Shown piece after piece: positions 10,216-23,395 of a stretch of 64,000 nucleotides of DNA; the first letter of the stretch is position 1; every line of letters starts with the position of its first letter. The notes under the pieces are model-generated. The model was given only the letters and a program-made list of their open reading frames with translations. It was not told the DNA's origin and did not search any database. This stretch comes from Alnus glutinosa (taxonomy: Eukaryota > Streptophyta > Magnoliopsida > Fagales > Betulaceae), in NCBI RefSeq assembly GCF_958979055.1, contig NC_084886.1:50303654-50367653 (forward strand). The letters are read 5' to 3'. Both the position numbers and the translations under genes were made by a program.

Positions 10216-13058
10216 TCACTCTTCTGAAACTGATGGCAGTTCCTCTTTGAACCATTTGTAAAGGCCCCCTTCTAAGTAGAAGACATTGGCATAACCGTTG
10301 AGGACAAGCAAGTAGGCAGCTATCAGTGACCTGCATTAAGTAGACTTACACCTCTCTATTTAGCATGAAATACAAATTTTTGCAGAAGCATGTCACTAGA
10401 TGGAAATTTGATAAGTAAGAACGTTTAATCCCCTAGTTAAGGTTGAGAGGTCAGACACGTTTAATTAAATGGATCGGGTTAGGGTTGACTTCTATAGTCT
10501 AATACCCATAGTTCGACACAATCCACCCCCTAATAATAAGGTGAAATGAAGGCTCAAAGGAGAAGAGTATGGAAATAACTTATATAAATCAAAGGATTGG
10601 AACCACCTGGATTGTTGACCTTCAGGAAGATTTTGGGATGGTTTCATTGTACCCCCAGAAGAGCAGGCTACAATTATCTTTGCATTTTTATCAAGTTTTG
10701 ACTCCACACCTGTTAGCATATGTCAAACTACAGTTACTTCTAAAAACTCTAGATGCAGCAGAATAGAAGAAGCATCATTAGGTAAACATGCCATACTCTG
10801 TATGAATTCTGGATTCTCTTCTGTACCAGAGAAGATGCCAAAAAATGCAAATGCAGCACGTCTGGCAATATCCCATGCTGTCCACTCCTTAATAAGCCTA
10901 TATATTTGCACATTGATAGCACCTGGTGGATGAGCCTACATGCAAAAGCATTATACTAATACTGAAGCATAGTAAAGGAACATAACTTTTGCATCATATT
11001 TTTGCTCATTTGGCCACAAATGCTTAAAATCAAAAGAAAAAGAAGTGAATAGTGTGTTTCTGAGACATCATATTTGTGCTCATTTGGCCAGGCTCAAATC
11101 AGGCAGTTATCAAGTCTTCTCTACTTTTCTCAGAGATATTACTTGAGTCCTTGTAGTATTTACCAAGGCACTGTAACTTTGTCAGTAGAAATCTTGATTC
11201 ATCTATAATTTGAAGTCACATAATTCAGTAAGTACTACTTATTACTGAAGGGTAAGAAATTTTAGTTAATTGCTCCATAACTTTCATTAAGTGTTTCTAA
11301 TTATTGAGTAAGAGAGAGAGAAAGAGAGAATTTCCCCTAGTTTCTTGACTTATCTGTTGGTAGTTAAGATAAGGGAAAACTTTCCTTACCCTTGAATTTT
11401 CATACGATTTTCAATCCTTTTAAACTTTAAAAATCTGTAATGTATGGTTCTAATCTTCCATCCCCTTTCAATTACCTTTTATTGTTTAAATTTTTTGTTA
11501 ACTTAGACGGCTAGCAGCTAAAATGTCTGTTATACCCTATAATTTTTTTTAAAATACAACTATACCCTTACCTTACTTATCACATATGACATATAGTAAG
11601 CGGATTACCTCTTTGAAGTCTGCTTCTGGCCTTACGTCAAGAATCACAAAGTTGTTTTCTTTCTGAAGGCGCAGAGCTTCCTTTACATCCACACTCCTTA
11701 CCTGCAAAATAGAAATACACGTAGAATATCCATCTAGGGTTCCAATAAGCATCCCCACATTCCATCAAGTTTTAGTCTAGCCCCGACTATAACACCCAAA
11801 TCCCACGTTGAGAAAATGAATAATACACATAAAGTGGATGAATTTATATAAACGCTTAATTGATAAGTTTCACGTTGATTCTTTAACGTGCTATAGACTG
11901 TGTTATGGGTCTAATAAGAGTTATTTTAGGATTAAAATAACTTAGAGATAATAAGTTATCACTATTGATAATATTAGGATCATGATTAGAACATAAATAT
12001 TAGACATAATATGTAATCATTAGAAGTGGTTTATTTCAAGTGTCTATTTAAAGACACTATCAACTTAATGAAGAATCAGAGTAATTTATTGTCAAACGTT
12101 TACTTTTGTTATCGGCAGGTTTAGGGTTCTCGAACTACCCGAAAACAATGAGGCCTAAGATTCCTCAAATTATCCTACCAAAATTCATCATTCTTGTCAT
12201 TGTTCCATTCCCTACATAACAAATTGAGCTTTATAAATGATTTTACGAAGTTCAAATTAACTAGTCATTTTCGAATGATATGTAAACGTGGCTGACACTT
12301 TTCCAGTATACTGCCGAGGATGTCAGGGATGATGAGGGAGATTGTAACAGCCCACATAGAGTAATCTGTTTCTAACCCTATTCCTGACAAAATACAGGTT
12401 TTCTTTCCCTCGTACGAACAGAAGATACATGATCAAGTTCTCATTCTTCATTTCATGATTATCTCACTCTAAATATATTGTTTCCTTTCTTACTTTTCGA
12501 TGCAGTTCTGATAATCTGTTTGTCCTCTAAAATCCTTCAGGAATATTTGATGCAATATTAAACTTAGATTAAGCAAATAGAATCAACAACTCGGCAAGAC
12601 ACTCTAATTTTGTTTTTACCGCTGTTTCTGCCACAAAATTGTGAAAGTGTCTGCTTTACGTTTTAGAGCAGTACCTTTTTCTGTAGCAGATATTCCCTCT
12701 TAATCTTCCAGTCTTCTTCAGCTAACCCCTCCAAGAGAAGAGTAGAAAGAATGAAAATCAGTGTCAATCTAAGGAGCTAATTAAACATATCAAAACAACA
12801 TAGTCTTGAGAGAATACAGCATAGATGAGATGTACCTGGTGATTTTGCAGGCTTAGTGGCTGCATTTCGGATTCTCAGGCCCCTTGGAACAGTCTTTGAT
12901 GCCAATCTTAGCCTCGAGGATCTGAAGCAGCAGGGACTATGATCACAAGTGTGTTTTGGGAAAAGTGTTGGCAGTGAGGAGTAAGTATTAAGATGTAAAG
13001 AGGATGAAGATGAGGGTAGGGGAATTGAAGTCATGGTAGCCATTCTTGAAAGCCTCAA
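10216..13058 (-). CDS. STR14: Rhodanese-like domain protein, chloroplast (STR14 type)
   Basis: Six exons on the minus strand: 13058-12836, 12721-12675, 11701-11609, 10935-10797, 10709-10607 and 10330-10216. All junctions are GT-AG with agreeing phases and give 239 residues, or 234 from the second ATG at 13043 (MATMTSIPLPSSS). The Ser/Arg-rich N terminus resembles a chloroplast transit peptide. Then come AEEDWKIKREYLLQKK, VRSVDVKEALRLQKENNFVI, LDVRPEADFKEAHPPGAINV, WTAWDIARRAAFAFFGIFSG, KIIVACSSGGTMKPSQNLPE and SLIAAYLLVLNGYANVFYLE. These match plant STR14 (At4g27700). The Cys in VACSSGG occupies the rhodanese active-site loop; actual sulfurtransferase activity is not shown by sequence. Function in plastids is unclear. 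The second intron (11702-12674) carries repeat-like DNA. Confidence 0.93.
11904..12195. repeat. Possible solo-LTR-like insert in STR14 intron 2
   Basis: The sequence starts TGTTATGGGTCTAATAAG, contains short internal inverted motifs (AGTTATTTTAGG with AAAATAACT), and has an AAAGACACTATCAAC and polyadenylation-like context typical of small LTRs. No second copy, primer-binding site or target duplication was found in the window, so this is only a suggestion. Confidence 0.25.
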
Positions 13059-13099
13059 ACAGCTTGGAAGTTTCTGGTTTTTTTTTTTTTTTTTTTATA

Positions 13100-15749
13100 G
13101 TTGTGTCATTTGAACTACTTGTGCTTCTGTTGTGTTGATAGATTTTTTTTGGGTACTTGGGGAAGGTGACTGGGTCATGGGCATCTTGGATATTAAAAGT
13201 TGTGTGAGAATCTGAGTTTGTGGTGGATATCCTAAAGGGCCTGTTCCTGTTTGGATATCTCTCAACCCATCACTTTTTTTTTTGTTGTCTTTTGCAGGCT
13301 TTCAAATAAATAATCATCCGAGCTGGCTGCTAATGCTCTTTTAATTTGCTCTCCTACATTTTAAGATAGCGTTATTTGCATAAAAGGTTTGAAACAAAAT
13401 TGGAGAAATTACGCTTTACTCTTAAATCTCTCCAATTTGCAATCACCTTATCAAACTTTTAAAACGTGACATCGACCCCCTCAAATCGCCAAACGCTATA
13501 AATTTGACCCCTCTATTATGTGACTTGTCAAATTGTTCATTATAATCTCTCTCTGTGTGCTGGAGTTGCAGGTTGTTGGTTGTATCCTCTGTTACGTGTG
13601 TCCCTTATTTTGTTGTGAAGACCTAATAAATCATAGTCCTTTCAGCTTTAGTGGTCGGGCACCCCTTATGTGGGACTTTGGTCCGAAGTTCCTGTTCAAC
13701 AGATCTGGATCTACTTTTTACGGTGTTGTCTATCCTACTACGATCTCCAAGTCAAATTGTCGTCGTTGCAATAGCAAGCACACTCTCGTGTAGTCGTGTG
13801 GTTTGCATCAACAAGTATCTCTCTGGAAGGCTCTTTTCTTGGATAGAAATATTGGACCAGGTTATTTTATGAAAAATTTCTAGATATTTGTTTTTTTTTA
13901 TTTTTTATTTTTTATCCTAGCACTGTATTTTTTGTTTGAGCCTTACTGTTGGGTAGTTGACCTCCCCTTGTTTGTTTCCGTGTAACCATTTTCCAATATT
14001 GAATAGAAAAAATAAATTGTTTATAACACTCTGGATCTGATTTATAAGATTTTTTTTTTTATTTTTTATTTAAAAAAAAAAGAAGATGGTGGAAGTCTAC
14101 ATGAAGATTCTTGTTAGCATTTTAAGACGTGGAAGTGTTGTCTAAAGAAAGAATAGCCAAGTTTGAAGTTAATTGAGATGAAAGGGGCAATAGTTTGAGA
14201 TATGCTGCTTGTTATTTTTTATATTTCTTTTATTCTTATTTGTTGATGTAAAAGTGTCAATTTACCTTTAGATCAATATTAACTAAAAAAAAAAATGATA
14301 AATTGACAATGACACATCAACCAAAAATATGAGAAAATGACAAAAGAATGCAAAGTAGAATATCCCATTAAGTTTAGGTTAATTTACTGGTATTCTTTTT
14401 GTTAAAATTAAAAAAAGTTGAAAAAGATGAGGCTATGCTTAAAAAACTCACTATATGTGTATAAATTGTTAATATGTAAGGGAATAATATAGTGGGCTTA
14501 ATGGAGGTTAATTAGGTTAAGATGGCCTGACGGGCTAAACCATTAGAAGTTAGTTTTAGAGCTAGCGGGTCGAGTTGTTAGTAGTTAGGGGTAGTTATAG
14601 TTAGAAGCTTGTATATAATCCAGGTCCACGAATGAATCTGTATCGAATTTGTCAATGTGTAAACAGTGTCCAAAGAGTTTAGGCTTTTCTTAAATAAAGC
14701 TTAGAGATTCTGAATCTCTCTAAGTGTGCAGACTTATGTTTCTTGTTAATCAAATTTCTTGTTAATAGTCACCTTTATTTTTTTGTTTTTTTTGTGGACA
14801 GCAACAGCATAACCAACAAACTAAACGGAAGGGGGCTCTGGGGAGGGTCCTTTCCTTTCCATTGGGAATAGGAATAGACGTGGTGGAGATGCAATTATTG
14901 TGTGTCAATTGTCAACAAAAAAATCACCCCTTGCAAATTCAACATCAGTCATGCAATTATTCACATGCCTCTTCATTATTCAATCTGCATAAAGACTAAA
15001 GAGCACCAATCTACGTGCTGGAAGTAGTTTGGGGTGATTCTAAGTCCAATCAAAGCTCAAACATGGGAAGGAAAGAAATGAGAACACATTTACTTTGACC
15101 AGTAGAAACGGTCCATTTAACAAGGTTTTGTGCATGTGAGTATATACTACAGTGAACTTTTTGAAATGATTGTATTGAAATAAAATTCAATAGCCGGCGA
15201 GCTTCTTAAATAAACGACTCGAGTTGCCGATTAATCGGAAGGTATTGATTGAGGAAAGTATAAATAATTACTTGTCGGGATAATTTTGCTTCTCATTTTG
15301 GACAATTGGCAATAATTTTTGTGTAAACTTTTGGAAATTTGTTTCATATAGCTTGGCAAAGAAATTTTGAGACATGGGTACAAGACCTTTTACATGTAAG
15401 ACCTATTGCTCATGCAGTTGGGATCCTCACTTTGGTCAACCGGGTGCGGAAGTTTTTACTCGAGGGGATGTTCTTGGACTAGTAAATATTTCTTATTCCG
15501 GTGTTTATCAGTGGTGGTATACAATCGGTTTGAGACTAATGGAATCTCCCTCTACAGTGATGTTATTGAGACCCTAATTGAAAGCTCAATTGTCAATTAT
15601 GCCAGGCAGGCAGCTGATCAAATTGACTCATTGAGCAGTGTTTGCCGACACTCTGATCCCTTTCCTTATCCCATCCCAGTTACGCAACTTAGCCCAAAGC
15701 CACTAAATCAACTTGTTCTGATGAATGCTGTAACACTAACAATGACCCA
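13100..15749. other. TE-scarred spacer between STR14 and the MFS gene
   Basis: No complete gene is visible. The segment 13540-13870 has overlapping short plus-strand frames without recognisable domains, followed near 13960-14020 by 3'-UTR-like sequence. About 14450-14770 resembles an LTR, with TATATAATCC near 14610 and an AATAAA near 14693, but no partner copy is present. At 15552-15741 a plus-strand frame has balanced amino-acid use (for example [19 protein letters not shown]) but no family I recognise. In Arabidopsis a cytochrome P450 gene is recalled at this syntenic place; I found no P450 heme-binding motif here. Confidence 0.4.
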
Positions 15750-16035
15750 TAGGCTTTGTTTGGCAACCCCCTCTCCTCAAGTTTAAGGAATTTTTTTTTT
15801 TTTTTTTTTTTTTTTTTCGTGATGATTAAAGTGATTCATGTGATATAAATTATAAACAATTTATATGAAAAAGTATAAAAGAAATTTGTATTGTAGTGAC
15901 TTTTTTTTATATTTAAATAGTAAATAACAAATTATTGATGTGATGTAAAAAATGAAAAAAAAAATTAGAATATTTTAAAATTAAATTTTTTTTAGAAGTG
16001 AAAAAATAGAGAAGAGGATTGCCAAACGGATCCTA
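15750..16035. mobile_element. MITE with imperfect terminal inverted repeats
   Basis: The left end TAGGCTTTGTTTGGCAACCC and the reverse complement of the right end, TAGGATCCGTTTGGCAATCC, match at most positions over about 27 bp. The interior is AT-rich, non-coding, and begins with a run of about 30 T. TTTGGCAA-type termini are common among small hAT or related MITEs in plants. A target duplication was not clear. Confidence 0.55.
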
Positions 16036-18469
16036 GTTATTATATAGTACCATTTCCAAAATCAATGCCCCACCTCTTTTCGCAACTATTCATACATGTC
16101 ATTAATTCATTCCCTCTCCCAGCTAAGGTATAAAGTTTTCATTCAATTTTTTTTGCACATTTTTTTTTTTAATTCAGTTTATTAAATAGATATTTGTTCT
16201 TAAAGTGTGTAGAATCATATGTTCTAGATACATATGCTAGTTTATATTAAAGTTGCATATTAAATTCAGAATAGGATCCTCTCGATTATATATATAATCT
16301 TACTTATATACATATAATTATGATTTCATTTAAATCATGTAAGATGCTTAAATGATCGAAATAGGGATAAGGATCCTCTACAGTCTTTTTGCCATTCTTT
16401 TTTTGAAAAAAAATTAAATAAAAAATTTGGCTACCCTATGACATGCCGTATTTTTAATAAATAGCATTTTTTAAAATCATCATAAATTTACGCAATTTAA
16501 AAATTTACAATTTCAAAATAAGGATTTTAATCCTCAAAACAGACACTTCCTATATCATAATCCTCTTAAATTCTTTGTTATAATTCTCTTAAATTCGAAT
16601 AAGTGATTGTGATAGATCTACCTAATCAAAGAAGTAATTGGACAACTCAAATTTTATTTAGTCAAATTAATCTCATAAAGAGTCTCAAAATTATCAATTA
16701 AATTTTTTTAATCTCGTACAACTAATTTGACAAAATTCTAATATAACCGACACATCGAAGCCCATAAACTTCAGAAAAGTCAGACCCATACTAAAATGGT
16801 CAAACTAAATTCAATAGACGACATTCAACGACTCATTGGAATTATACTTCGTACATGATCTAACGGTTCAATACACACTGAGAAAGTGGGTCCAGTGTCT
16901 CCTTCCATTCAGTACAGACTGTACAGGATCAAAGACGTCCTATTTTAGGAATGTCGTACTGGCCCATCAGCTACCGACACTATGGCCTGTTAATATAAAG
17001 AAATCGTACAACCCAGATCTCGCCACGTGGCTCTTCACTGCCTAATTGGATTACAGTAATTTGAAACCGCGTTCTTCGTGCTCGTATCGTCTGCTACGCC
17101 ATTCTCTTCCGTTTCCTGCAATTCAGTGCATCAGACGGTTGTACATTTTGCTTTGAAAATTTGAAAAAAGAATTATGTTTATAGAATTGGACAGTGTATC
17201 CTCTAACCTTAAAGCATGTGTGAATTATAGGTCTATCAAATATATATGTAAAAATAATAAAAAATATATATATAGATGAGAATAACTTGTTCTAAAAATA
17301 CTTGTCAGTTTAATAGCTCCTGGGCTGATATGACGGTGCCCAGGAGCTATTGGATAAGCATTTATTAAAAAAAATAAAATAAAATTAAGGGTTGATTTGG
17401 ACTGCCACATCAACTTACTGGAATGAGAATTTAGTATTTAGTATTTAGTATTAATCCAATTTTATAAGATAGTTTGAAGAACTTCCAATTCAATTTAAAA
17501 GAAATTGTTGCCCAAATTTCTACGACCATATGATGAAATCTCATGTGTAGATTAGATAAAAACTGTCAATTTGTCTCCCCTAAATTCCATCGTGTTATCA
17601 ATTTAGTTTAACATAATTAAACCTTAATATAGAAACATACAGCTAAAATTAACACAGAGGATCGCAAGTTGGGGAACTAAATGTCACTCTTTTAGCCATC
17701 AAAGAATTCCCCATATGTCTCCGCCGTATTTTAAGGAAACTCCCATATGTCTTTCCACGTGGTGAGCGAGATTGGTCAATTCCAACCCCTTAGCAATTCA
17801 TACAAGCCAGTTGTAAAAGATCTTTATCTTAATTGAAAAAGTGAACAGTAAATTGCAGGAATTTCTTTTCCTTGCTAATAACATTCTCATTTACCTGTTC
17901 GAATTATATCAAATTCGGACAAAGAATTTGAGGGAATCCTAATCCTTACTCTTTCGGAATTAATGACTTCAAACTCTTATTATTTTTATTCGAGTAATAT
18001 TATTTATTTATCACATTCGTTTTATACAGGTTAATGTGATGTATTTTAAATGATTTTTTTTAAAAAAAATAAAAATAAAAATAACTAACATTATAAGCTA
18101 TATAAAACACAACATATTAGTCGATGCAAAATAAGTGCAATAAATAAATTTGGTGTGAAAATTCTTCAAAAAAAAAACATTACAATTTATTATCCCTTTT
18201 CCCCTTATCTTCTTGTATTTACCCCAAAAAAAATAATAATTAATAAATAAATACTGATGTGGAGAGCTCATAGCAGCAACCGAGGGTGTTCTGATCATAG
18301 TGCAGCTCAATCATTTTTTTAATAAAACCAAAATAACAACCTAAAAAGTTTATTGCAAAAAGATACAACTTGCACAAAATAATAAAAAGAAAAAGGCCAG
18401 TCTTTTATTATTATTTTATTATTTTATTTAAAAATTAATTTTTGAAAAAAAAAATTAAGATGCGGAGGA

Positions 18470-18470
<1 letters not shown>
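16036..18470. other. AT-rich spacer upstream of the MFS gene
   Basis: There is no supported gene here. Short frames at 16836-17045 and 18098-18310 show no domain. The only structured item is the hairpin at 17312-17351, listed separately. Confidence 0.5.
17312..17351. repeat. Perfect 13-bp inverted repeat with 14-nt loop
   Basis: AATAGCTCCTGGG (17312-17324) is exactly reverse-complemented by CCCAGGAGCTATT (17339-17351). It is GC-richer than its surroundings. It may be the core of a decayed foldback element or a stable RNA hairpin; no flanking gene gives it a terminator role. Confidence 0.6.

Positions 18471-18471
<1 letters not shown>

Positions 18472-18501
<30 letters not shown>
18472..18501 (+). 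promoter_or_regulatory. CT-tract and TATA box of the MFS gene
   Basis: A CT repeat (about 18473-18491) runs straight into TATATATATAGG (about 18491-18502), a good TATA box with the pyrimidine patch usual in plant core promoters. Transcription would start around 18525-18535, leaving a 5' leader of about 100 nt before the ATG at 18632. Confidence 0.6.
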
Positions 18502-18631
18502 GGTATGTCAGTCTAACAATGTCTTCACGTACCTCACAGTATCTCAGATTTCAGAGGACGCTTTGGTCTCTCCCATTTCTTTGCCTCTATAAGTGACTGC
18601 AAAAACCCAAAGAAGAGAAAGAGGGGTGAAA

Positions 18632-20535
18632 ATGGAGATGTTCTACTATTTGGTGTTTGGGGGATTGGGAGCGGTGGTGGCAGCGCTGGAGCTGAGCAAA
18701 ACAAGCAAGGACCGAACCAACACCTCAGCTCCTTTCAATTCCTTCAAGAACAATTACCTTCTCGTTTACTCTCTCATGATGGGTATGCTACCATATTGTA
18801 ACCCCACCCAACCCCGCAATACTATACCAACACATACAAATATAATATCACCTTGGATCTGTTTCAAAACTTTCAATGTGTGCTTTTATCTATATGTATG
18901 TATGATTATGTGTCTGTGTGTCTGTGGTTTTGCTGAATTTAGATCCGATCTGATATCTGTGGATTGAAAAATGCATTTTCTGGGATTTTGCTTTGTTTTC
19001 AGGATATGGTTGCATTGTTTTATTTATTTATTCATTTTTTTTTTTTTTGAGTTCTGTTAATTGAGCATTTTGGGAGTGCTTAGATTGCTTTTGAAAGCAA
19101 AAGGATTAGTAGAGAGGTGAAAGGGATACTTTGAATTGATTTTAGATGTTAAAAAAAATGTGGGCGAAAGTGACTCATACAAACTTTGAAATTGAAGTGG
19201 TCGAGACCAGTGGATCTGGATTGCATTCGTGAAATAGACAGAATTTTGGTGTAGATCGTAAAATGTTTTAAATGGGTATAAGGAAACAAATCAATGTTTT
19301 ATGTTAGTTGTTTGATAATTTGAGAACTGAGAGAGCTTACGGTTCTTCTCAAATTGAGCTTTGGACGACTACTTGGTTTAATGGTTTAATCTTTTCATTT
19401 TTAAGGGCAAACACGAGAGAAGCAAAACATTCAGAATTATGTTTTCTATTTTATTGTTTTCTTGGCAACCAAAGGGAGTGCTGTTTTTTCCAACGTCATA
19501 TCCTCTGTTTCTTTTGTTCCCGATGGTCATAGACTCACAGGCGTGGTGTCTAATTAGAGTACTATGTTGTGATTTGTGATTGATACTGTCGGTTGGATCT
19601 AGTTGGGTTCTGTCGGTATACTCAGTTTTAACCAAAACTGTTGAGCCTCCATCTTATAATTGTATTGGTATATTCCACAATTTTATCTTCCTCATAAATA
19701 GAAATCAAGGTGAATGATAACTTGATCTTTCCTGTAATTATAAACATTTATTCTGGTTGTAGTTAGAAAGGACAAAACCTGTTTATAATGAAGTTACTAC
19801 TGATGGTTGTAATTCTTTGTCTAACATTTACTGTTTATGCGGCAATAGCCGGGGATTGGTTGCAGGGTCCTTATGTCTACTATCTTTATAGTCAGTATGG
19901 TTTTGGGAAAGGGGACATTGGACAGCTTTTCATTGCTGGGTTTGGATCCTCTATGTTGTTTGGGACAATTGTTGGATCTCTGGCTGACAAACAGTGAGAT
20001 TTTCTCAGAACTTGTGATTTTGTCGTCCTTTACTGATTGAATTTGTTTCCTCACTGTTTTACCTTCATGCACTGGATGCAGGGGTCGAAAGAGAGCATGT
20101 GTGACGTACTGCATAGCATACATACTGAGCTGCATTACAAAGCATTCTTCTCAATACAAGATTTTGATGTTGGGCCGTGTTTTGGGGGGTATCGCCACTT
20201 CTCTCCTATTCTCAGCTTTTGAGTCATGGCTTGTAGCAGAACACAACAAGGTGAGTGATTGTTGCTTTAACCTTCACCATAGTAGTTATTGTTAATTCAC
20301 ATTCAGAAGTGTGATGATGTAAATGTTCTTCTAAGTAGCCTGTGGGAACTATTTAGACACTGACAACTGGTACCTGTGCGGCCATTATAGTCTCTTTACG
20401 TTTGAAGGCATTTAATAACCTAAAGGATAATCTATGTAATTGAAGCCTTCAGGTCTTACAGCTGACCAACAGACTTATAATTAGCTGACCAAGCATAGAG
20501 TAACAGGCTTTTACCCCGGAAAGGGTTGGGCTGCA

Positions 20536-20569
<34 letters not shown>

Positions 20570-23046
20570 CGGAGTACACAGAAAATTATAGTAGTATTCC
20601 ATATGCCCTCAAGTTGCTTTCTACTCTAGATTGTACTTGTTAGAAGGAAAAAAAAATAGTAATAATACTATATGAAGAAGGAAAGAAAGTAAAGAAGGGA
20701 GTAAAAAAGAAAGGTTGCTCGCTGTCCTTGGTGTCTGAAACCTAGAACAGGGGACTATTTGATGGTTTCTTAAAATTAAATGCCTCGTCTGTCCTAATTT
20801 GAACTTCAGAATTACTTCTTTCTTTTTAGGTTTATGTATAACTTTTGTAGTTATTTGGAACTCTTTCTGAATACCACATTTTCAATGCAAGTGTCCTGCT
20901 TCCATTCTATGTATTCTCCTGTTCCTACTTTATGAATTATCTGTAGGTGTGTGAAGCATATAGTTCTGAGTTTATCACATTTTCAGTTCGTTTTTGTTAA
21001 AAGCAACTTCAAGTATAATAAACAAGGAATATTGATATCTTCTATGACTTTTATCTCCTCATATTAATAAATCTTAATTGTGTTGTCCCTGTAATCTGTG
21101 CAGAGGGGCTTTGAGCAACAATGGTTGTCAATCACATTCTCAAAGGCAGTATTTCTTGGCAATGGCCTTGTTGCCATTGTTGCTGGGTTGTTTGGTAATT
21201 TACTTGTTGATACCTTCGCTCTCGGCCCTGTGGCACCCTTTGACGCTGCTTCCTGCTTTCTTGCCATTGGTATGGCCATCATTTTATCATCATGGACAGA
21301 GAACTATGGAGATCCTTCCGAGAGCAAGGACTTACTTACCCAATTCAAGGGTGCTGCTGTCGCCATTGCTTCTGGTAGAGTCCCAATGCCCATCATACAT
21401 TTATTTCGTTCTTTTGAATAATATCGCAGCCTGTGGATACTTAAACATAGACCTTCGAGATTACATATCTTCAGTGCCAGCATCAGGATGGACTCGTCTT
21501 CTGATGATTCCACTCTGGTGATTCCACCCAGCGATCTACTATTCCATTAGTCAAGTCTTGTTCAAAAAGATCATTATACTTCTGATCCTTAAACATGATA
21601 TGGGATGGTCCTGTATAATGTGTCAACTGTGCTGGCCTTGACAGCAATTAGCTTGCTGTTTTTTCTGTTGGTGTTGTTCAGCATGTGTATGCATTTCATA
21701 ATACTTTTTGTGAAATGTGCATTTTCTCTTTGATCCAAGATATTGGGAATTACAGAAGTTTATCCTCAGTAAATCACTTACAAGGTTTAATTTCTCCAAG
21801 GAGATCTCTTGGGTGGCATTTGGCAGGCCAATTTTGGTTTCTTCCCGTTGCTTGTTCTTTTGGCATCCTCATTGTGTATTTATCTGTTTCCTTGAAAATT
21901 ATTTTCAATGTTGTGCTTCATTATGTTTGTCACCTCATTTCATATTACCTTTGTGTGGTTCAGATGAGAAAATTGCGTTGCTTGGTGCAATACAGTCGCT
22001 GTTTGAAGGTTCAATGTACACCTTTGTGTTTCTCTGGACTCCAGCTTTGAGCCCAAATGATGAGGAGATCCCTCATGGTTTCATCTTTGCGACATTTATG
22101 TTGGCTTCAATGTTGGGAAGCTCCCTTGCATCTCGGTTGATGGCCCGCTCATCTGCTAGAGTAGAGAGCTACATGCAGATTGTTTTTGCAATCTCCGCTG
22201 CTTCTCTTCTGCTTCCCATTGTGTCCAGTGTATGTTATTTTTTTTGTTCATACCTCTTTGATATTTGAGATAATCTTATATTTTTTCCGGTTTCTTATAA
22301 CTTGGTAATTTGGAACAGCTCTTGGTAACACCTTCGAAGGTGAAAAGTCGAAGCATCTCATTTATCGGTTGTCTTCAACTTCTTGGGTTCTGTATTTTTG
22401 AGGCTTGTGTGGGGATATTCTGGCCGTCCATTATGAAAATGAGGTCCCAGTACATTCCTGAGGAGGCCAGGAGCACCATCATGAACTTCTTCCGCATTCC
22501 TCTCAATATTTTTGTGTGCATTGTGTTGTACAATGTAGGTGGCATTCCTATAAATACTAAAAAAAATTGCTTGAATTTGAGATTTTATTGGTCTGAGACT
22601 AACTAGTTCTTTTGGTTCGTCTTTGAAGGTTGATGCGTTCCCAATCACTATTATGTTTGGCATGTGCTCAATTTTCCTCTTCGTAGCATGTTTATTGCAG
22701 AGGCGGCTCATGGTGATTTCAGACAAGCCAAGTAAAATCCCTGAACTAGTCTTGCTACTTATATTCAGCTTTCGAATTGAATTTCACTATACTTGATTTT
22801 GGTGTATGTTCCATTGCATTGGAAACAACTAGGGTTCTAATTATCGAACTTTAATCCATAAATTACAATATATATGACCTGAATTCTTATCCAAACTCTA
22901 AATATATGCACCTGGATCATCTGTTACCCATTTCTTTCATGGTGTCTTGGTGCTTATAGTTGACTATGTTTGTATTTGTTACAGAGACAGTAGATTGGGC
23001 AGGATTGAAGGACAAGGATACTGAGGCAGAGCCATTAAACATCTAA
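18632..23046 (+). CDS. Major facilitator superfamily transporter, molybdate-anion transporter-like (MFSD5/MOT2 type)
   Basis: Eight exons: 18632-18782, 19849-19993, 20082-20250, 21104-21374, 21964-22229, 22319-22534, 22629-22731 and 22985-23046. All junctions are GT-AG with agreeing phases, giving 460 residues, the length I recall for At4g27720. The protein begins MEMFYYLVFGGLGAVVAALE and is hydrophobic throughout, consistent with about 12 membrane segments. GTIVGSLADKQGRKRA matches MFS motif A after the second helix. Other blocks are ESWLVAEHNKRGFEQQWLS, DEKIALLGAIQSLFEGSMYT and RSQYIPEEARSTIMNFFRIP, all typical of this family, whose algal MOT2 member moves molybdate. The substrate of the plant protein is not proven. 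The ATG at 18632 is the first in frame. Introns hold a GA repeat but no obvious transposon. Confidence 0.94.
20536..20568. repeat. GA microsatellite ending in a G run
   Basis: About eleven GA units followed by ten G, inside the MFS gene intron between 20251 and 21103. Confidence 0.9.
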
Positions 23047-23395
23047 TTGATGTAGAGCTGACAGACTACTAGGAATTTTTGGGAGGTCAAAACCGACTAC
23101 CGAGTTCATTCCATATACTATTTCATTCAGGGTGTATTCATTTTAATAGAAGGCTATATTGTATAAGATAGATGGTGGTCTGCCCAACAAAGGAAGATTG
23201 AGGGCGAGGGGGAGGGTTAGTTAATCTTTCTGTAATTGCTTTTTGGCTGCCATTAAAACAACAATGTAGTGCATTAGATATTTCTTCAACTATTCTTCTG
23301 GGAGAAAATATCTGCTTTCTTAATACAGATTGAGCCTGCACTCATGAATTTTGATGCTTTCAATTTTATTTTTGGGTTAAATATTTTTTAGCCCC

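Noticed and set aside
13533..13872. Two overlapping plus-strand frames
   Set aside because: No recognisable domain in either frame and no splice context; left as spacer.
13100..18500. A P450 remnant expected from Arabidopsis synteny
   Set aside because: No heme-binding FxxGxxxCxG or ExxR motif was seen in any frame provided.
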